DNA from: an uncultured Prevotellaceae bacterium
Lineage (GTDB): Bacteria; Bacteroidota; Bacteroidia; Bacteroidales; Bacteroidaceae
Assembly (NCBI GenBank): GCA_902783165.1
Contig: CACZPU010000016.1
Span: 1-64,000 of the forward strand
Length of the DNA: 64,000 nucleotides
Direction: 5' to 3'
Positions 38,423-45,956 of this stretch are shown one piece after another (positions within the stretch are counted from its first letter, which is position 1; each line of letters starts with the position of its first letter). The notes under the pieces are model-generated. The model was not told where the DNA came from. It did no database searches and worked only from the letters and a program-made list of their open reading frames with translations. The position numbers and the translations under genes are program-made.

Positions 38423-38450
38423 GCGTACTTCTATGAAGTGAATTCGGGTT

Positions 38451-38458
38451 CAAAGATA
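38451..38458 (-). promoter_or_regulatory. Putative -7 box for the mraZ/dcw operon
   Basis: Minus-strand TATCTTTG, 28 bp upstream of the mraZ ATG. The -33 region carries no clean TTTG; it is occupied by the MraZ-box repeats. Confidence 0.6.
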
Positions 38459-38465
38459 CAAAATT

Positions 38466-38496
38466 TCCTCCACTTTCCTCCACTTTTCTCCACAAA
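38466..38496 (-). promoter_or_regulatory. MraZ box: three 10-bp direct repeats
   Basis: On the minus strand GTGGAG occurs three times at exactly 10-bp spacing (plus-strand CTCCAC at 38468, 38478 and 38488), twice as AAAGTGGAGG. This agrees with MraZ operators described in E. coli (TGGG-type repeats at 10-bp period) and Mollicutes (AAAGTG[T/G]N3 repeats). It overlaps the -33 region, so binding would block transcription of the operon. Confidence 0.75.
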
Positions 38497-38601
38497 TTTC
38501 TCAAAAAAGATGCTTTTTCCTTTATTTTATTCTCAAAAATGCCCTTTTGTGCAAGTTTTTTCATGGCATTATAGTCAGAAAACTACTATTGGTGTAACAA
38601 A

Positions 38602-38637
38602 AATACAGAGCGCATCAGTTATTTTACTGGTGCGCTC
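38602..38637 (-). terminator. Terminator of the outer-membrane protein gene
   Basis: 12-bp stem (GAGCGCACCAGT pairing with ACTGATGCGCTC, one G-T) with a 6-nt loop, followed on the minus strand by TGTATTTTTG. It is about 45 bp beyond the stop of the gene at 38680 and separates it from the dcw operon. Confidence 0.65.
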
Positions 38638-38679
38638 TCATGAACTTTTGGTTTGTCAAACAAAACCTTTTGTGCCGTA

Positions 38680-39489
38680 CTATAAAATTCGTCCAGTTAA
38701 CGTGAACCGTAGAACAGGATAGACAGGGATCTTCTCATAGAATTTCTTACCATTGCTTTCGCCCTTGTCTACAAAAGTTTCATTCTTCTTTTTTACTTCT
38801 CGACCATTTTGGTGGAACTTAATCTTGCCCATGTACTGGCAGCCGAAGTCGAAACGGAAACCCACCCGACGGCTGGGAATCATTCTGCCAATTCCTATTC
38901 CAAGATAGGGGCGCACAGCATACCCTCTTATTTCAGCCTTCAGGTTACCTTGATTGTCGTAGCTGAATTCATAGTCCTCAAAATCTGATGTGACATTTAT
39001 CTGTGGCAAAGCCTTCTTCACATTATGAGCTAAATCGCTGAATGCAGAAATCTTGGCCAATTCTTTGCCGCCAAACGACAATCCTGTCACAATACAAAAT
39101 TTACTCTTTCCACCCCAGGGATAAAAGCTGGCTTTTACGTCAAATGTGGTGCGCGCGAAGTCAACATTCATGTCGGTTTCACTATTTCCAATAATATGGC
39201 TCCAATGTTCTTCTGATATTTCATGGTAGGGGAGATCCACATCCACCTCATCGCTCAATTTGATAGAAGGCACTATACTCATGCCTGCACTCAGTTCAAG
39301 ATACGAGGTAACGCACGCAGACACTCCGAAATTAATGCCTTCTGAGCCAGGCCCGAGATAGATGCCCACATGGTTAAACACTCCTCTCTGCATCTCGTTG
39401 ATGGAAGACTCCTCGGTGTTATCTCCTTTTGTCCATGCCGCCAACGGTAAAGAAGCAAGGAGGAAAACCGTTAATAATTTTCTGTTCAT
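38680..39489 (-). CDS. Outer-membrane beta-barrel-like protein, unknown function
   Basis: 269 residues with a signal peptide (LLTVFLLASLPLAAWTKG). Alternating hydrophobic/polar strands and glycines (VGIYLGPGSEGINFGVSAC, RPYLGIGIGRMIPSRRVGF, GFRFDFGCQYMGKI) and the terminal strand YPVLRFTLTGRIL suggest a small outer-membrane barrel. I do not recognise a characterised family. It has its own promoter and terminator, so it is monocistronic. Confidence 0.7.
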   Translation of the reverse strand: MNRKLLTVFLLASLPLAAWTKGDNTEESSINEMQRGVFNHVGIYLGPGSEGINFGVSACVTSYLELSAGMSIVPSIKLSDEVDVDLPYHEISEEHWSHIIGNSETDMNVDFARTTFDVKASFYPWGGKSKFCIVTGLSFGGKELAKISAFSDLAHNVKKALPQINVTSDFEDYEFSYDNQGNLKAEIRGYAVRPYLGIGIGRMIPSRRVGFRFDFGCQYMGKIKFHQNGREVKKKNETFVDKGESNGKKFYEKIPVYPVLRFTLTGRIL

Positions 39490-39571
39490 GATGATAGTGT
39501 GTTTTAATTGTTTTTTTCATTAATGGTGGAAATAATTCAGCTCTTCTCGTTGTAGCTTGCATATTTTGATG

Positions 39572-39602
39572 CAAAAATAGCAAATTTTCTCTTTAATGCA
39601 AA
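39572..39602 (-). promoter_or_regulatory. Promoter of the outer-membrane protein gene
   Basis: Minus-strand TTTG (39599-39602), 19-bp spacer, TATTTTTG (39572-39579); 82 bp upstream of the ATG at 39489. Confidence 0.7.
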
Positions 39603-39630
39603 ACTAATGGAAAAAATATTGGCCTGATTC

Positions 39631-39661
39631 TTGTGGATTAAGGATTTTATTCTTACTTTTG
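39631..39661 (+). promoter_or_regulatory. Promoter of the DUF6078-like gene
   Basis: TTG (39631-39633), 20-bp spacer, TACTTTTG (39654-39661). Transcription should start near 39668, just before the GTAC repeat array, so the array would lie in the leader. Confidence 0.7.
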
Positions 39662-39674
39662 CATTAATCATGCA

Positions 39675-39745
39675 AATTAGTACGCAGCTTTTGTACATGT
39701 TGTACGAAGGGCGCGTACGACTTGTACGGCTTTTGCGTACTAATT
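39675..39745. repeat. Nested GTAC repeat array with 22-bp period
   Basis: Six GTAC tetramers start at 39680, 39693, 39702, 39715, 39724 and 39737, that is at alternating 13- and 9-bp steps, giving a 22-bp period (GTACG-N8-GTAC-N5). The whole array is bounded by a perfect 12-bp inverted repeat, AATTAGTACGCA at 39675-39686 and its complement at 39734-39745. It sits between the predicted promoter and the ATG at 39782. It may be a multi-site operator or a leader RNA structure. Confidence 0.7.
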
Positions 39746-39781
39746 GAAAGAGAACCGATAATTCAGTAAATTAATAATACA

Positions 39782-40219
39782 ATGATTACTAAAGAAGAAA
39801 TTATTCACTTTATGCCGCGCCATTATCTGACATGCTCCATTGTCGAATGTCCGCTCCATGAGCATTGCTTGCGTTGGAAGACACGTGACTATGTGTCTGA
39901 AAAAGAGCATATTATTATGACTGTAAACCCAAATCATCCGGTGAACGGTACCGAAAAATGTGAATATTTCCGCAGTGATGAGAAACTGACCATTGCTTGG
40001 GGATTCGTTCATCTGATTGACAACATGCCTCGTAGCATGGGGACAGCCATTAGAAAAGAACTTGAAACCATCTATGGGCATACTATCTATTATGAGTTCA
40101 GACGGGGTGAGCGCCCAATTCCCCCAGCCATGCGTGAGCGTATAGCTAGTGTTTGTCTCAAGCATGGCTGGACAGAAGCGCCTGTGTATGACCGATTTAC
40201 TGAGGGATACGATTGGTAG
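39782..40219 (+). CDS. DUF6078-like protein, unknown function
   Basis: 145 residues, no signal peptide or membrane helix. Cysteines at 18, 23 and 29 (YLTCSIVECPLHEHCLRWK) with a fourth at about 60 (EKCEYFR) could bind metal. The second half (MGTAIRKELETIYGHTIYYEF, PIPPAMRERIASVC) looks helical. The pattern resembles a family of unknown function found in Prevotella and Bacteroides (DUF6078); I give no function. It has a clear promoter and the GTAC array in its leader, so its expression is probably controlled. Confidence 0.75.
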   Translation: MITKEEIIHFMPRHYLTCSIVECPLHEHCLRWKTRDYVSEKEHIIMTVNPNHPVNGTEKCEYFRSDEKLTIAWGFVHLIDNMPRSMGTAIRKELETIYGHTIYYEFRRGERPIPPAMRERIASVCLKHGWTEAPVYDRFTEGYDW

Positions 40220-40435
40220 CTGTTTCATGAGATTATCTTTGTTGGGCAGACTCATAAATTAAAAAAAATCCTAAAGTAGTTGGCTACGTTTGGCTTGGCG
40301 AATCTTGAATTGTATAAGACTTCATTTTTTGTGTAAAATAATTGTGATTCTTTTTTCTTCTTGTTTATACTTTTATTGGTGAGATTTTTTAAGCATTAGA
40401 GAGGATGCTGTGTAAGGCAATATAAACATCAAAAT

Positions 40436-41119
40436 ATGTCAACATTAGATTTGAAAAGAAGCGGAATCCTTCTGTTAGTCTGTATGATGACCAGTCTATC
40501 ATCATATGCCCAGCTTCACGGAACTGTAATCAATAAAAAGGGAAAAGCAGTTAAACATTTGAAAATATGTTTGAGAAAAATAACTGACTCAACTCAGTCG
40601 GACAATCAAGGACATTTTTACTTTCCGAACGTCTCTCCAGACGACACAATCGTTATTACTGTTTCGAAGAGGGAAGATGCCGTCATTCCTGTAGGCTATG
40701 TGAAAAATCTTGTTGTCGTTCTCCAAAAAAAGAACTTCATTGTGAAAAAAGATACTGAAAATGTTGTCTGTGAATACAAGAGAAGTCGCCTTTCTTTGCA
40801 AAATACCAATATAATCACCCGAGAGCAGATAGAGGATATTTCTGCCACTTCCATCTACGACATCTTCCGCTTTGATATTCCTGGTGTAGATGTAATTGAT
40901 GATTCGGAAGGTTCACGTATAATCATTCGTGGGGCGACTTCCTTGGAACAAGTCAGAGAACCATTATTTGTTATTGACGGTATGTATTTTGAGTCAAGTG
41001 CCGCGGCTGATGTACGAGTATCTGTAAACGACATAGAGAAAATAGAAATACTGAAAGAGGGTGCCGGTTATGGTGTGAAAGGTGGTTATGGCGTGATTGT
41101 CATTACTACAAGGAAATAA
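40436..41119 (+). CDS. Exported orphan TonB-plug protein (no beta-barrel)
   Basis: 227 residues. A signal peptide (LLVCMMTSLSSYAQ) is followed by a carboxypeptidase-regulatory-like domain (LHGTVINKKGKAVKHLKIC, about 28-95) and a TonB receptor plug domain (about 125-227: ISATSIYDIFRFDIPGVDV, IIIRGATSLEQVREPLFVIDG, VNDIEKIEILKEGAGYGVKGG). It stops right after the plug motif GVIVITTRK, where a full receptor would begin its barrel. The frame is intact with no barrel sequence downstream, so it is either a receptor fragment that became stable or a periplasmic plug-only protein. Confidence 0.85.
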   Translation: MSTLDLKRSGILLLVCMMTSLSSYAQLHGTVINKKGKAVKHLKICLRKITDSTQSDNQGHFYFPNVSPDDTIVITVSKREDAVIPVGYVKNLVVVLQKKNFIVKKDTENVVCEYKRSRLSLQNTNIITREQIEDISATSIYDIFRFDIPGVDVIDDSEGSRIIIRGATSLEQVREPLFVIDGMYFESSAAADVRVSVNDIEKIEILKEGAGYGVKGGYGVIVITTRK

Positions 41120-41206
41120 TGTCGCCATCCGACCACCACTCTACCATCTTTATTTATTTTTTTGTAGTTTTTTCTACAAAATGTAAGTTTTTCAAAAATA
41201 TTTTTT

Positions 41207-41214
41207 TATTTTTG
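41207..41214 (+). promoter_or_regulatory. Putative -7 box for the glsA-glsB-like pair
   Basis: TATTTTTG, 19 bp before the ATG at 41233; fits TAnnTTTG, but no TTG stands at the expected -33 distance. Confidence 0.4.
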
Positions 41215-41232
41215 CACATTACTTGCTAAAAT

Positions 41233-42075
41233 ATGAATAAAATTTCCGAAAAGACTATCGATATTGAGAAGGTGCTCAAAAGCAAGATGGGTGACAAGGC
41301 ACGCTGGGTGCCGCGCCCAGCAATTTCGTGGCTCAAGCATATTGTGCACCAAGACGAGGTTAACGCATTCCTTTGGGATAGCAGGGAGTTGGTTGGAACA
41401 CCGTGGCTTGATGCCTGTGTGAAATATCTCGATATGCAACTTGAGGTTTCGGGCATGGAAAATCTTCCAGACAAGGACGATGGCCGGCTATACACTTTTG
41501 TGAGTAACCATCCGTTGGGCGGTATCGACGGCGTGGCGCTTGGAAGTGTCATCGGTCGGCATTACGACAGTCGTTTCCGTTATCTGGTTAACGATTTGTT
41601 GATGAATCTCCCGGGACTGGCACCGCTCTGCATTCCCATCAATAAGACAGGAAACCAAAGTCGTTCGTTCCCTGCTATGGTGGAAAATGGATTCAAGAGC
41701 GACTACCACATGCTGATGTTTCCCGCTGGTTTGTGCTCTCGTAAGCAGGACGGTCAAATCAAAGACCTTCCCTGGAAGAAAACATTTGTTTCTAAAAGTG
41801 TGGAATACCATCGTGATGTGGTGCCTATTCATTTTAGCGGTCAAAACTCAAGCTTCTTCTATCGTTTGTCAGGATTCTGTGACAAGCATATTAAGAAAGT
41901 GAATGTTGCCATGCTTTTTCTTGTTGACGAGATGTACAAGAACGTGCATAAAACATTCCATGTGACAATAGGCAAGCCCATTCCTTGGCAGACCTTCGAC
42001 AAGAGCAAGTCGCCTGCGCAATGGGCACAGTATGTAAAAGACACTGTGTATCGTCTTCCTTTGGGCAATTCGTAA
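41233..42075 (+). CDS. Glycine-lipid O-acyltransferase-like (GlsA/PlsC family)
   Basis: 280-residue PlsC-type acyltransferase without a signal peptide. The catalytic His93 and Asp99 stand in SNHPLGGIDG (H-x5-D, one residue longer than the usual H-x4-D, as in related Bacteroidetes proteins). MFPAGLCSRKQDG is the acyl-acceptor block, and VVPIHFSGQNSSFFYRL follows. Together with the GNAT-type gene 48 bp downstream it matches the Bacteroides glsA/glsB pair, which builds glycine (N-acyloxyacyl) lipids, as OlsA/OlsB build ornithine lipids. This protein would add the second, ester-linked chain. Confidence 0.8.
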   Translation: MNKISEKTIDIEKVLKSKMGDKARWVPRPAISWLKHIVHQDEVNAFLWDSRELVGTPWLDACVKYLDMQLEVSGMENLPDKDDGRLYTFVSNHPLGGIDGVALGSVIGRHYDSRFRYLVNDLLMNLPGLAPLCIPINKTGNQSRSFPAMVENGFKSDYHMLMFPAGLCSRKQDGQIKDLPWKKTFVSKSVEYHRDVVPIHFSGQNSSFFYRLSGFCDKHIKKVNVAMLFLVDEMYKNVHKTFHVTIGKPIPWQTFDKSKSPAQWAQYVKDTVYRLPLGNS

Positions 42076-42123
42076 AGGTTTGTGATGTAATTATCTGTTT
42101 ACTCTACTAAGATTCATCTAACA

Positions 42124-43116
42124 ATGGAACAACCGATTATTCCTCCCATAGCCAAAGATATCATTAAGGGTGAGCTGACCCCCGACAAGCAGTTGCGTCT
42201 AACCAATAAGAGCAACAATGAAATATATATTATTACTGCTCACAATTCTCCAAATGTGATGCGCGAGATAGGGCGATTGCGTGAGATTGCCTTTCGCGAA
42301 GCTGGTGGTGGAACAGGTAAGGAAGTGGATATCGACGAATTCGATATCTGTGAGAACTGCTACAACCAATTGATAGTGTGGAATCCTGAAGAAGAGGAGA
42401 TTATAGGAGGTTATCGGTATTTGCATGGTCGCGACTGGGAAATAGGTGACAATGGCCAGCCGGTGCTTGCCACCAGCCACATGTTCCATTTCTCCGAGAA
42501 GTTCCTTAAGGAGTATATGCCTTATACGGTGGAGCTTGGAAGATCGTTTGTGTCGCTTGAGTATCAAAATGTGCAAAAAAATACAAAAAGTATTTTTGCC
42601 TTGGATAATCTTTGGGATGGGCTTGGCGCTCTAACGGTTTTGAATCCCAATCTAAAGTATTTTTTTGGCAAGATGACTATGTATCCTTCCTATATCAGAA
42701 GAGGTCGCGACATGATTCTGTATTTTTTGAAGAAGCATTTCGACGATAAGGATAACCTGATTGTGCCGATGCATCCTTTAAAGATTGAGGCCGATCCTGA
42801 AGAACTGAAACAGCTTTTCTGCGGCAAGGATTTCAAGGAGGACTATCGCATCCTAAATGGAGAAATACGTAAGATGGGTTACAATATTCCACCATTGGTA
42901 AATGCTTATATGGGACTTTCACCTACGATGCGCCTCTTCGGTACGGCCATAAACGAGGGATTTGGAGAAGTGGAGGAAACGGGAATTCTGATTGCGGTTG
43001 ATGAGATTCTTGAACAGAAGCGCATCCGCCACATTGACAGTTTTATTAAGGAACATCCCGAGGCCTTGAAAATTACCAGTGGAGCAAACAAAGTGATTTA
43101 CAAGGAGAAGTGTTGA
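42124..43116 (+). CDS. N-acyltransferase of glycine/ornithine lipid synthesis (GlsB/OlsB-like, GNAT fold)
   Basis: 330 residues, usually annotated as hemolysin or GNAT acetyltransferase. The acyl-ACP N-acyltransferase core is visible: REIGRLREIAFREAGGGTG, YNQLIVWNPEEEEIIGGYR, YTVELGRSFVSLEYQ. GALTVLNPNLKYFFGKMTM and GYNIPPLVNAYMGLSPTMR are typical of the family. It should put a fatty acyl chain on the amino group of glycine (or another amino acid). It is encoded with the PlsC-type partner directly upstream, and the two are expected to make amino-acid lipids of the envelope. Confidence 0.82.
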   Translation: MEQPIIPPIAKDIIKGELTPDKQLRLTNKSNNEIYIITAHNSPNVMREIGRLREIAFREAGGGTGKEVDIDEFDICENCYNQLIVWNPEEEEIIGGYRYLHGRDWEIGDNGQPVLATSHMFHFSEKFLKEYMPYTVELGRSFVSLEYQNVQKNTKSIFALDNLWDGLGALTVLNPNLKYFFGKMTMYPSYIRRGRDMILYFLKKHFDDKDNLIVPMHPLKIEADPEELKQLFCGKDFKEDYRILNGEIRKMGYNIPPLVNAYMGLSPTMRLFGTAINEGFGEVEETGILIAVDEILEQKRIRHIDSFIKEHPEALKITSGANKVIYKEKC

Positions 43117-43358
43117 TACCTTTAGGGCCAATTGTTGTATGGTGTTACGGGCGCTGAATCCAAGTCTTCAAATCAACATGCAGTCGACAACCCGACTGAG
43201 ATGTCATTGCTGGTTAATAAAGAGAATGTGCGTCATATTGGCTGTTGTGACTTTTTGCGGAAACATCAATTTCTATTATTTACTGACAGCATTATTCTGC
43301 CCGTCCGATTTCTCAAATCGATTTTTGTCAACTGTCATGATGAAGGCTAGGAAGGCAA

Positions 43359-44017
43359 ATGATGCTTGACTGCTGGCATATCTTTTCTGATATGCAGAAT
43401 CTCCCAAAGTTGGGTATTGCTATCAATGATATTTTCACTCGTGATGAGCTTTTCAGATTGTGGCAATGGGATAACGCAGAGGATATTGAAGCCTATGGTT
43501 TGATTGACGGTTGTTCTCTGCGCTATCATCTCAATAGCTATCGTATTGCTGAGGATGTTGTGAATAAGGAAGACAGTATTATCCGGATAGGTATAGCAAT
43601 ATTGACAATCTGCTTACTCAAAACGAGAATGAAAAGACTATGCAGAAAGAAATCAAAGGCGATGCTCTAGTGCTACGTGGCATGTTCTTGTTCGATCTAT
43701 GTAGATTCTATGAATATCCATACATGAAAGACAACGGAGCCAGCCTTGGTATGCCTATTGTCACCCAGACGGGAATGGTTGAAAACAAACAGGCCCGTAA
43801 CACTTTGGCAGAATGCTATATCCAGATTATCAAAGACATGACTCAGAGCATTGGACTGATTGGTGAGGATTTCCCAAAAAGACATATCAACAATTGGGGC
43901 GCGCTCACTTTGCTCAGTAGAGTTTATTTGTATAAAGGTGATAATGCCAATGCTCTGAAAACGGCACAAGAGGACTTGTACATGACCTTTGTGCACATCG
44001 AAAATATCATAGAGTAA
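43359..44017 (+). pseudogene. Decayed susD-like gene (frameshifted, truncated)
   Basis: The second part (frame of 43640) reads IKGDALVLRGMFLFDLCRF, GASLGMPIVTQTGM, RNTLAECYIQIIKDM and WGALTLLSRVYLYKGDN: the typical TPR core of RagB/SusD proteins. Its frame extends back to about 43568 (YYPDRYSNIDNLLTQ). The preceding part (43359 to about 43573, AYGLIDGCSLRYHLNSYRI) continues the same protein in another frame, so a single-base frameshift sits near 43575. The lipoprotein N-terminus and the C-terminal substrate domain are missing. Upstream 43117-43358 carries no readable gene and may be further decayed. Confidence 0.75.
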
Positions 44018-44021
44018 TCAT

Positions 44022-44040
44022 TGTACATGGATCATGTACA
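44022..44040. repeat. 19-bp perfect palindrome with two GTAC sites
   Basis: TGTACATG-GAT-CATGTACA: 8-bp perfect arms around 3 bp. Its two GTAC cores start 13 bp apart, the same step as inside the array at 39675-39745. It lies between the decayed susD gene and the aldA promoter, 160 bp upstream of the latter. Possible operator; no protein is known. Confidence 0.4.
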
Positions 44041-44203
44041 CTTTTCCTATTATATGAAAATGCTATAATCATTCTATTTATGTCTAACATCATAATAGGT
44101 TTTATTCGTGTTTGGTCATTTGGAAAAGTAGACATTCGCAATCTGCTGTCTTGACCTTTGGGTGAGACGGTTTGTTTTAATTTGAAAGTTTTATGCTTTT
44201 TTA

Positions 44204-44235
44204 TTTGTCAAATTCGAAAATAATGCCTAATTTTG
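44204..44235 (+). promoter_or_regulatory. Promoter of aldA
   Basis: TTTG (44204-44207), 20-bp spacer, TAATTTTG (44228-44235): full match to the Bacteroidetes consensus, 47 bp upstream of the aldA ATG. Confidence 0.8.
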
Positions 44236-44282
44236 CCATATATTTTTTTTATTGAAAAACAAACGGATTAAAAACTACACGT

Positions 44283-45725
44283 ATGAAAGACTTGAAAATG
44301 TACATCAACGGCCAGTTCGTAGAAAGTCGTTCTGGCGAGTGGATTGAAGTGTTGAACCCAAGTACAGAGGAGGTGACTAGTCGTCAGCCTGCTGGTACTG
44401 TGGAGGATGTGAATGAGGCTGTTGAGGCTGCTTATGTTGCTCAGAAGAAGTGGGCAAAGGTTCCTGCTGCTGAGCGTGCCGTTTATTTGCATAAGATAGC
44501 TGATGGTATTCGTGCCAATTTCGATAAATTTCAAGAAATACTTGTTCGTGAACAGGGGAAAACACAGGCTTTGGCTGGTGTCGAGGTGGGCGTTACGGCT
44601 ACTTACTTCGATTATATGGCCGAGTTCGCGCGTCGTATTGAAGGAGAAGTTATTCAAAGCGATGCGCCCAATGAAACCATGATATTGGTAAAGAGGCCTA
44701 TTGGTGTTGCAGCCGGAATTCTTCCATGGAATTTCCCGTTCTTCCTCATTGCCCGTAAGGCTGCTGCCGCTCTGATTACAGGCTGCTCTATTGTGATTAA
44801 GCCAGCCCAAATTACTCCAGAGAACTGCTGTGAGATTTGTAAAGTAGTACACGATAGCGGTCTGCCAGCAGGATTGTTCAATGTTGTTACAGGTAAGGGC
44901 TCTGTGGTTGGCAATGCATTGGCAAGCCATCCAAAAGTGGGAATAGTAAGTCTTACTGGTAGTGTTGGTGCGGGAGTGAAGATTATGGAGGCTGCTGCAC
45001 CGAACATCACAAAGGTTTCTCTTGAATTAGGTGGTAAGGCACCTGCTATTGTATTCCCTGATGCTGATTTGGAACTTGCTGCGCAAGCCATTCTTGAGAG
45101 CCGTATAGGCAACACTGGCCAGATATGTAACAATGCTGAGCGCGTGTATGTGCATAAGGATATCAAGAAGGAGTTCACTGATATTATATTAAAGAAGTTC
45201 CAGGCTGTGAAGTATGGCAACCCAGCTATTGATAAGGATGTTGATATGGGACCTTTGGTGGAAAAGGCAGCTTTGGAGAGTGTCACTGCCAAGGTTAACC
45301 ATGCTGTGGAACAAGGAGCTAAGGTTCTTTGTGGCGGCAAGCCTGTTGAAGGCAAGGGCTATTTCTATCCAGCCACCGTGCTTGATAACTGTACGCAAGA
45401 TATGGATATCATCCATGAGGAAACTTTTGGCCCAGTGCTACCGCTCGTTGAATTCGACAATATCGATCAAGTGATAGAGTGGGCGAACGACTGTGAGTAT
45501 GGCTTAGCCTCTAGTGTCTTTACAAAGGATATTGACATAGCAACACGTATCTGCCGTGAAATAGAATTTGGTGAGACCTATATCAACCGTATGCACTTTG
45601 AGGCTATTCAAGGATTCCATGCTGGTGTAAAGAAGAGCGGTATTGGAGGCGCAGACGGTAAGCATGGTATGGAAGAGTATCTTGTTACCAAGGTGGTTTA
45701 TCTCGACACTCATTACAATAAATAA
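44283..45725 (+). CDS. aldA: Lactaldehyde/glycolaldehyde dehydrogenase AldA
   Basis: 480-residue NAD-dependent aldehyde dehydrogenase, strongly similar along its length to E. coli AldA (479). Catalytic Cys282 (NTGQICNNAERV) and general base Glu248 (SLELGGKAPAIV) are present, as are FPFFLIARK, TGSVGAG and the closing SGIGGADGKHGMEEYL typical of AldA. It oxidises L-lactaldehyde from fucose or rhamnose breakdown to lactate, or glycolaldehyde to glycolate. Single gene with its own promoter and terminator; no fucose or rhamnose genes are nearby. Confidence 0.9.
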   Translation: MKDLKMYINGQFVESRSGEWIEVLNPSTEEVTSRQPAGTVEDVNEAVEAAYVAQKKWAKVPAAERAVYLHKIADGIRANFDKFQEILVREQGKTQALAGVEVGVTATYFDYMAEFARRIEGEVIQSDAPNETMILVKRPIGVAAGILPWNFPFFLIARKAAAALITGCSIVIKPAQITPENCCEICKVVHDSGLPAGLFNVVTGKGSVVGNALASHPKVGIVSLTGSVGAGVKIMEAAAPNITKVSLELGGKAPAIVFPDADLELAAQAILESRIGNTGQICNNAERVYVHKDIKKEFTDIILKKFQAVKYGNPAIDKDVDMGPLVEKAALESVTAKVNHAVEQGAKVLCGGKPVEGKGYFYPATVLDNCTQDMDIIHEETFGPVLPLVEFDNIDQVIEWANDCEYGLASSVFTKDIDIATRICREIEFGETYINRMHFEAIQGFHAGVKKSGIGGADGKHGMEEYLVTKVVYLDTHYNK

Positions 45726-45751
45726 GTTAAAGTTATTATCCCATTAATTTA

Positions 45752-45789
45752 GGGGGATGTGCAAGTCAATGCATATTCCCCCTTTTTAT
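45752..45789 (+). terminator. Terminator of aldA
   Basis: Stem between GGGGGAT-GTGCA and TGCATATTCCCCC with a 6-nt loop, followed by TTTTTATAT; 27 bp after the aldA stop. Confidence 0.8.
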
Positions 45790-45893
45790 ATAGGCGTGCT
45801 ATTTTTTCTTTGCATGTCTTTTCTGCTTGGCATGGCAATATGATTTGGGCTAATCTCATTTTTGTATATATGCGAATTGATGGGATTGTTTCT

Positions 45894-45930
45894 TAAAAAA
45901 AGCGCCACATGCAAAATTAGCATGCGGCGC
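45894..45930 (-). terminator. Terminator of korA-korB
   Basis: 11-bp stem (GCGCCGCATGC/GCATGTGGCGC, one mismatch) with a 7-nt loop followed on the minus strand by seven T. It is 27 bp beyond the korB stop. Confidence 0.85.
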
Positions 45931-45956
45931 AAAGGTAAGATTAAAGTTTCTGGTGA

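Noticed and set aside
38466..38496. Regular short repeats considered as a CRISPR-like array
   Set aside because: Units are only 10 bp with no spacers; position and sequence fit a MraZ operator.
39740..40255. 171-residue minus-strand ORF opposite the DUF6078-like gene
   Set aside because: No promoter, no recognisable motif; the plus-strand gene has a good promoter and conserved cysteines.
45930..45937. TACCTTTG box on the minus strand after korB
   Set aside because: It overlaps the base of the korAB terminator stem and would drive only antisense RNA into aldA; probably coincidence.
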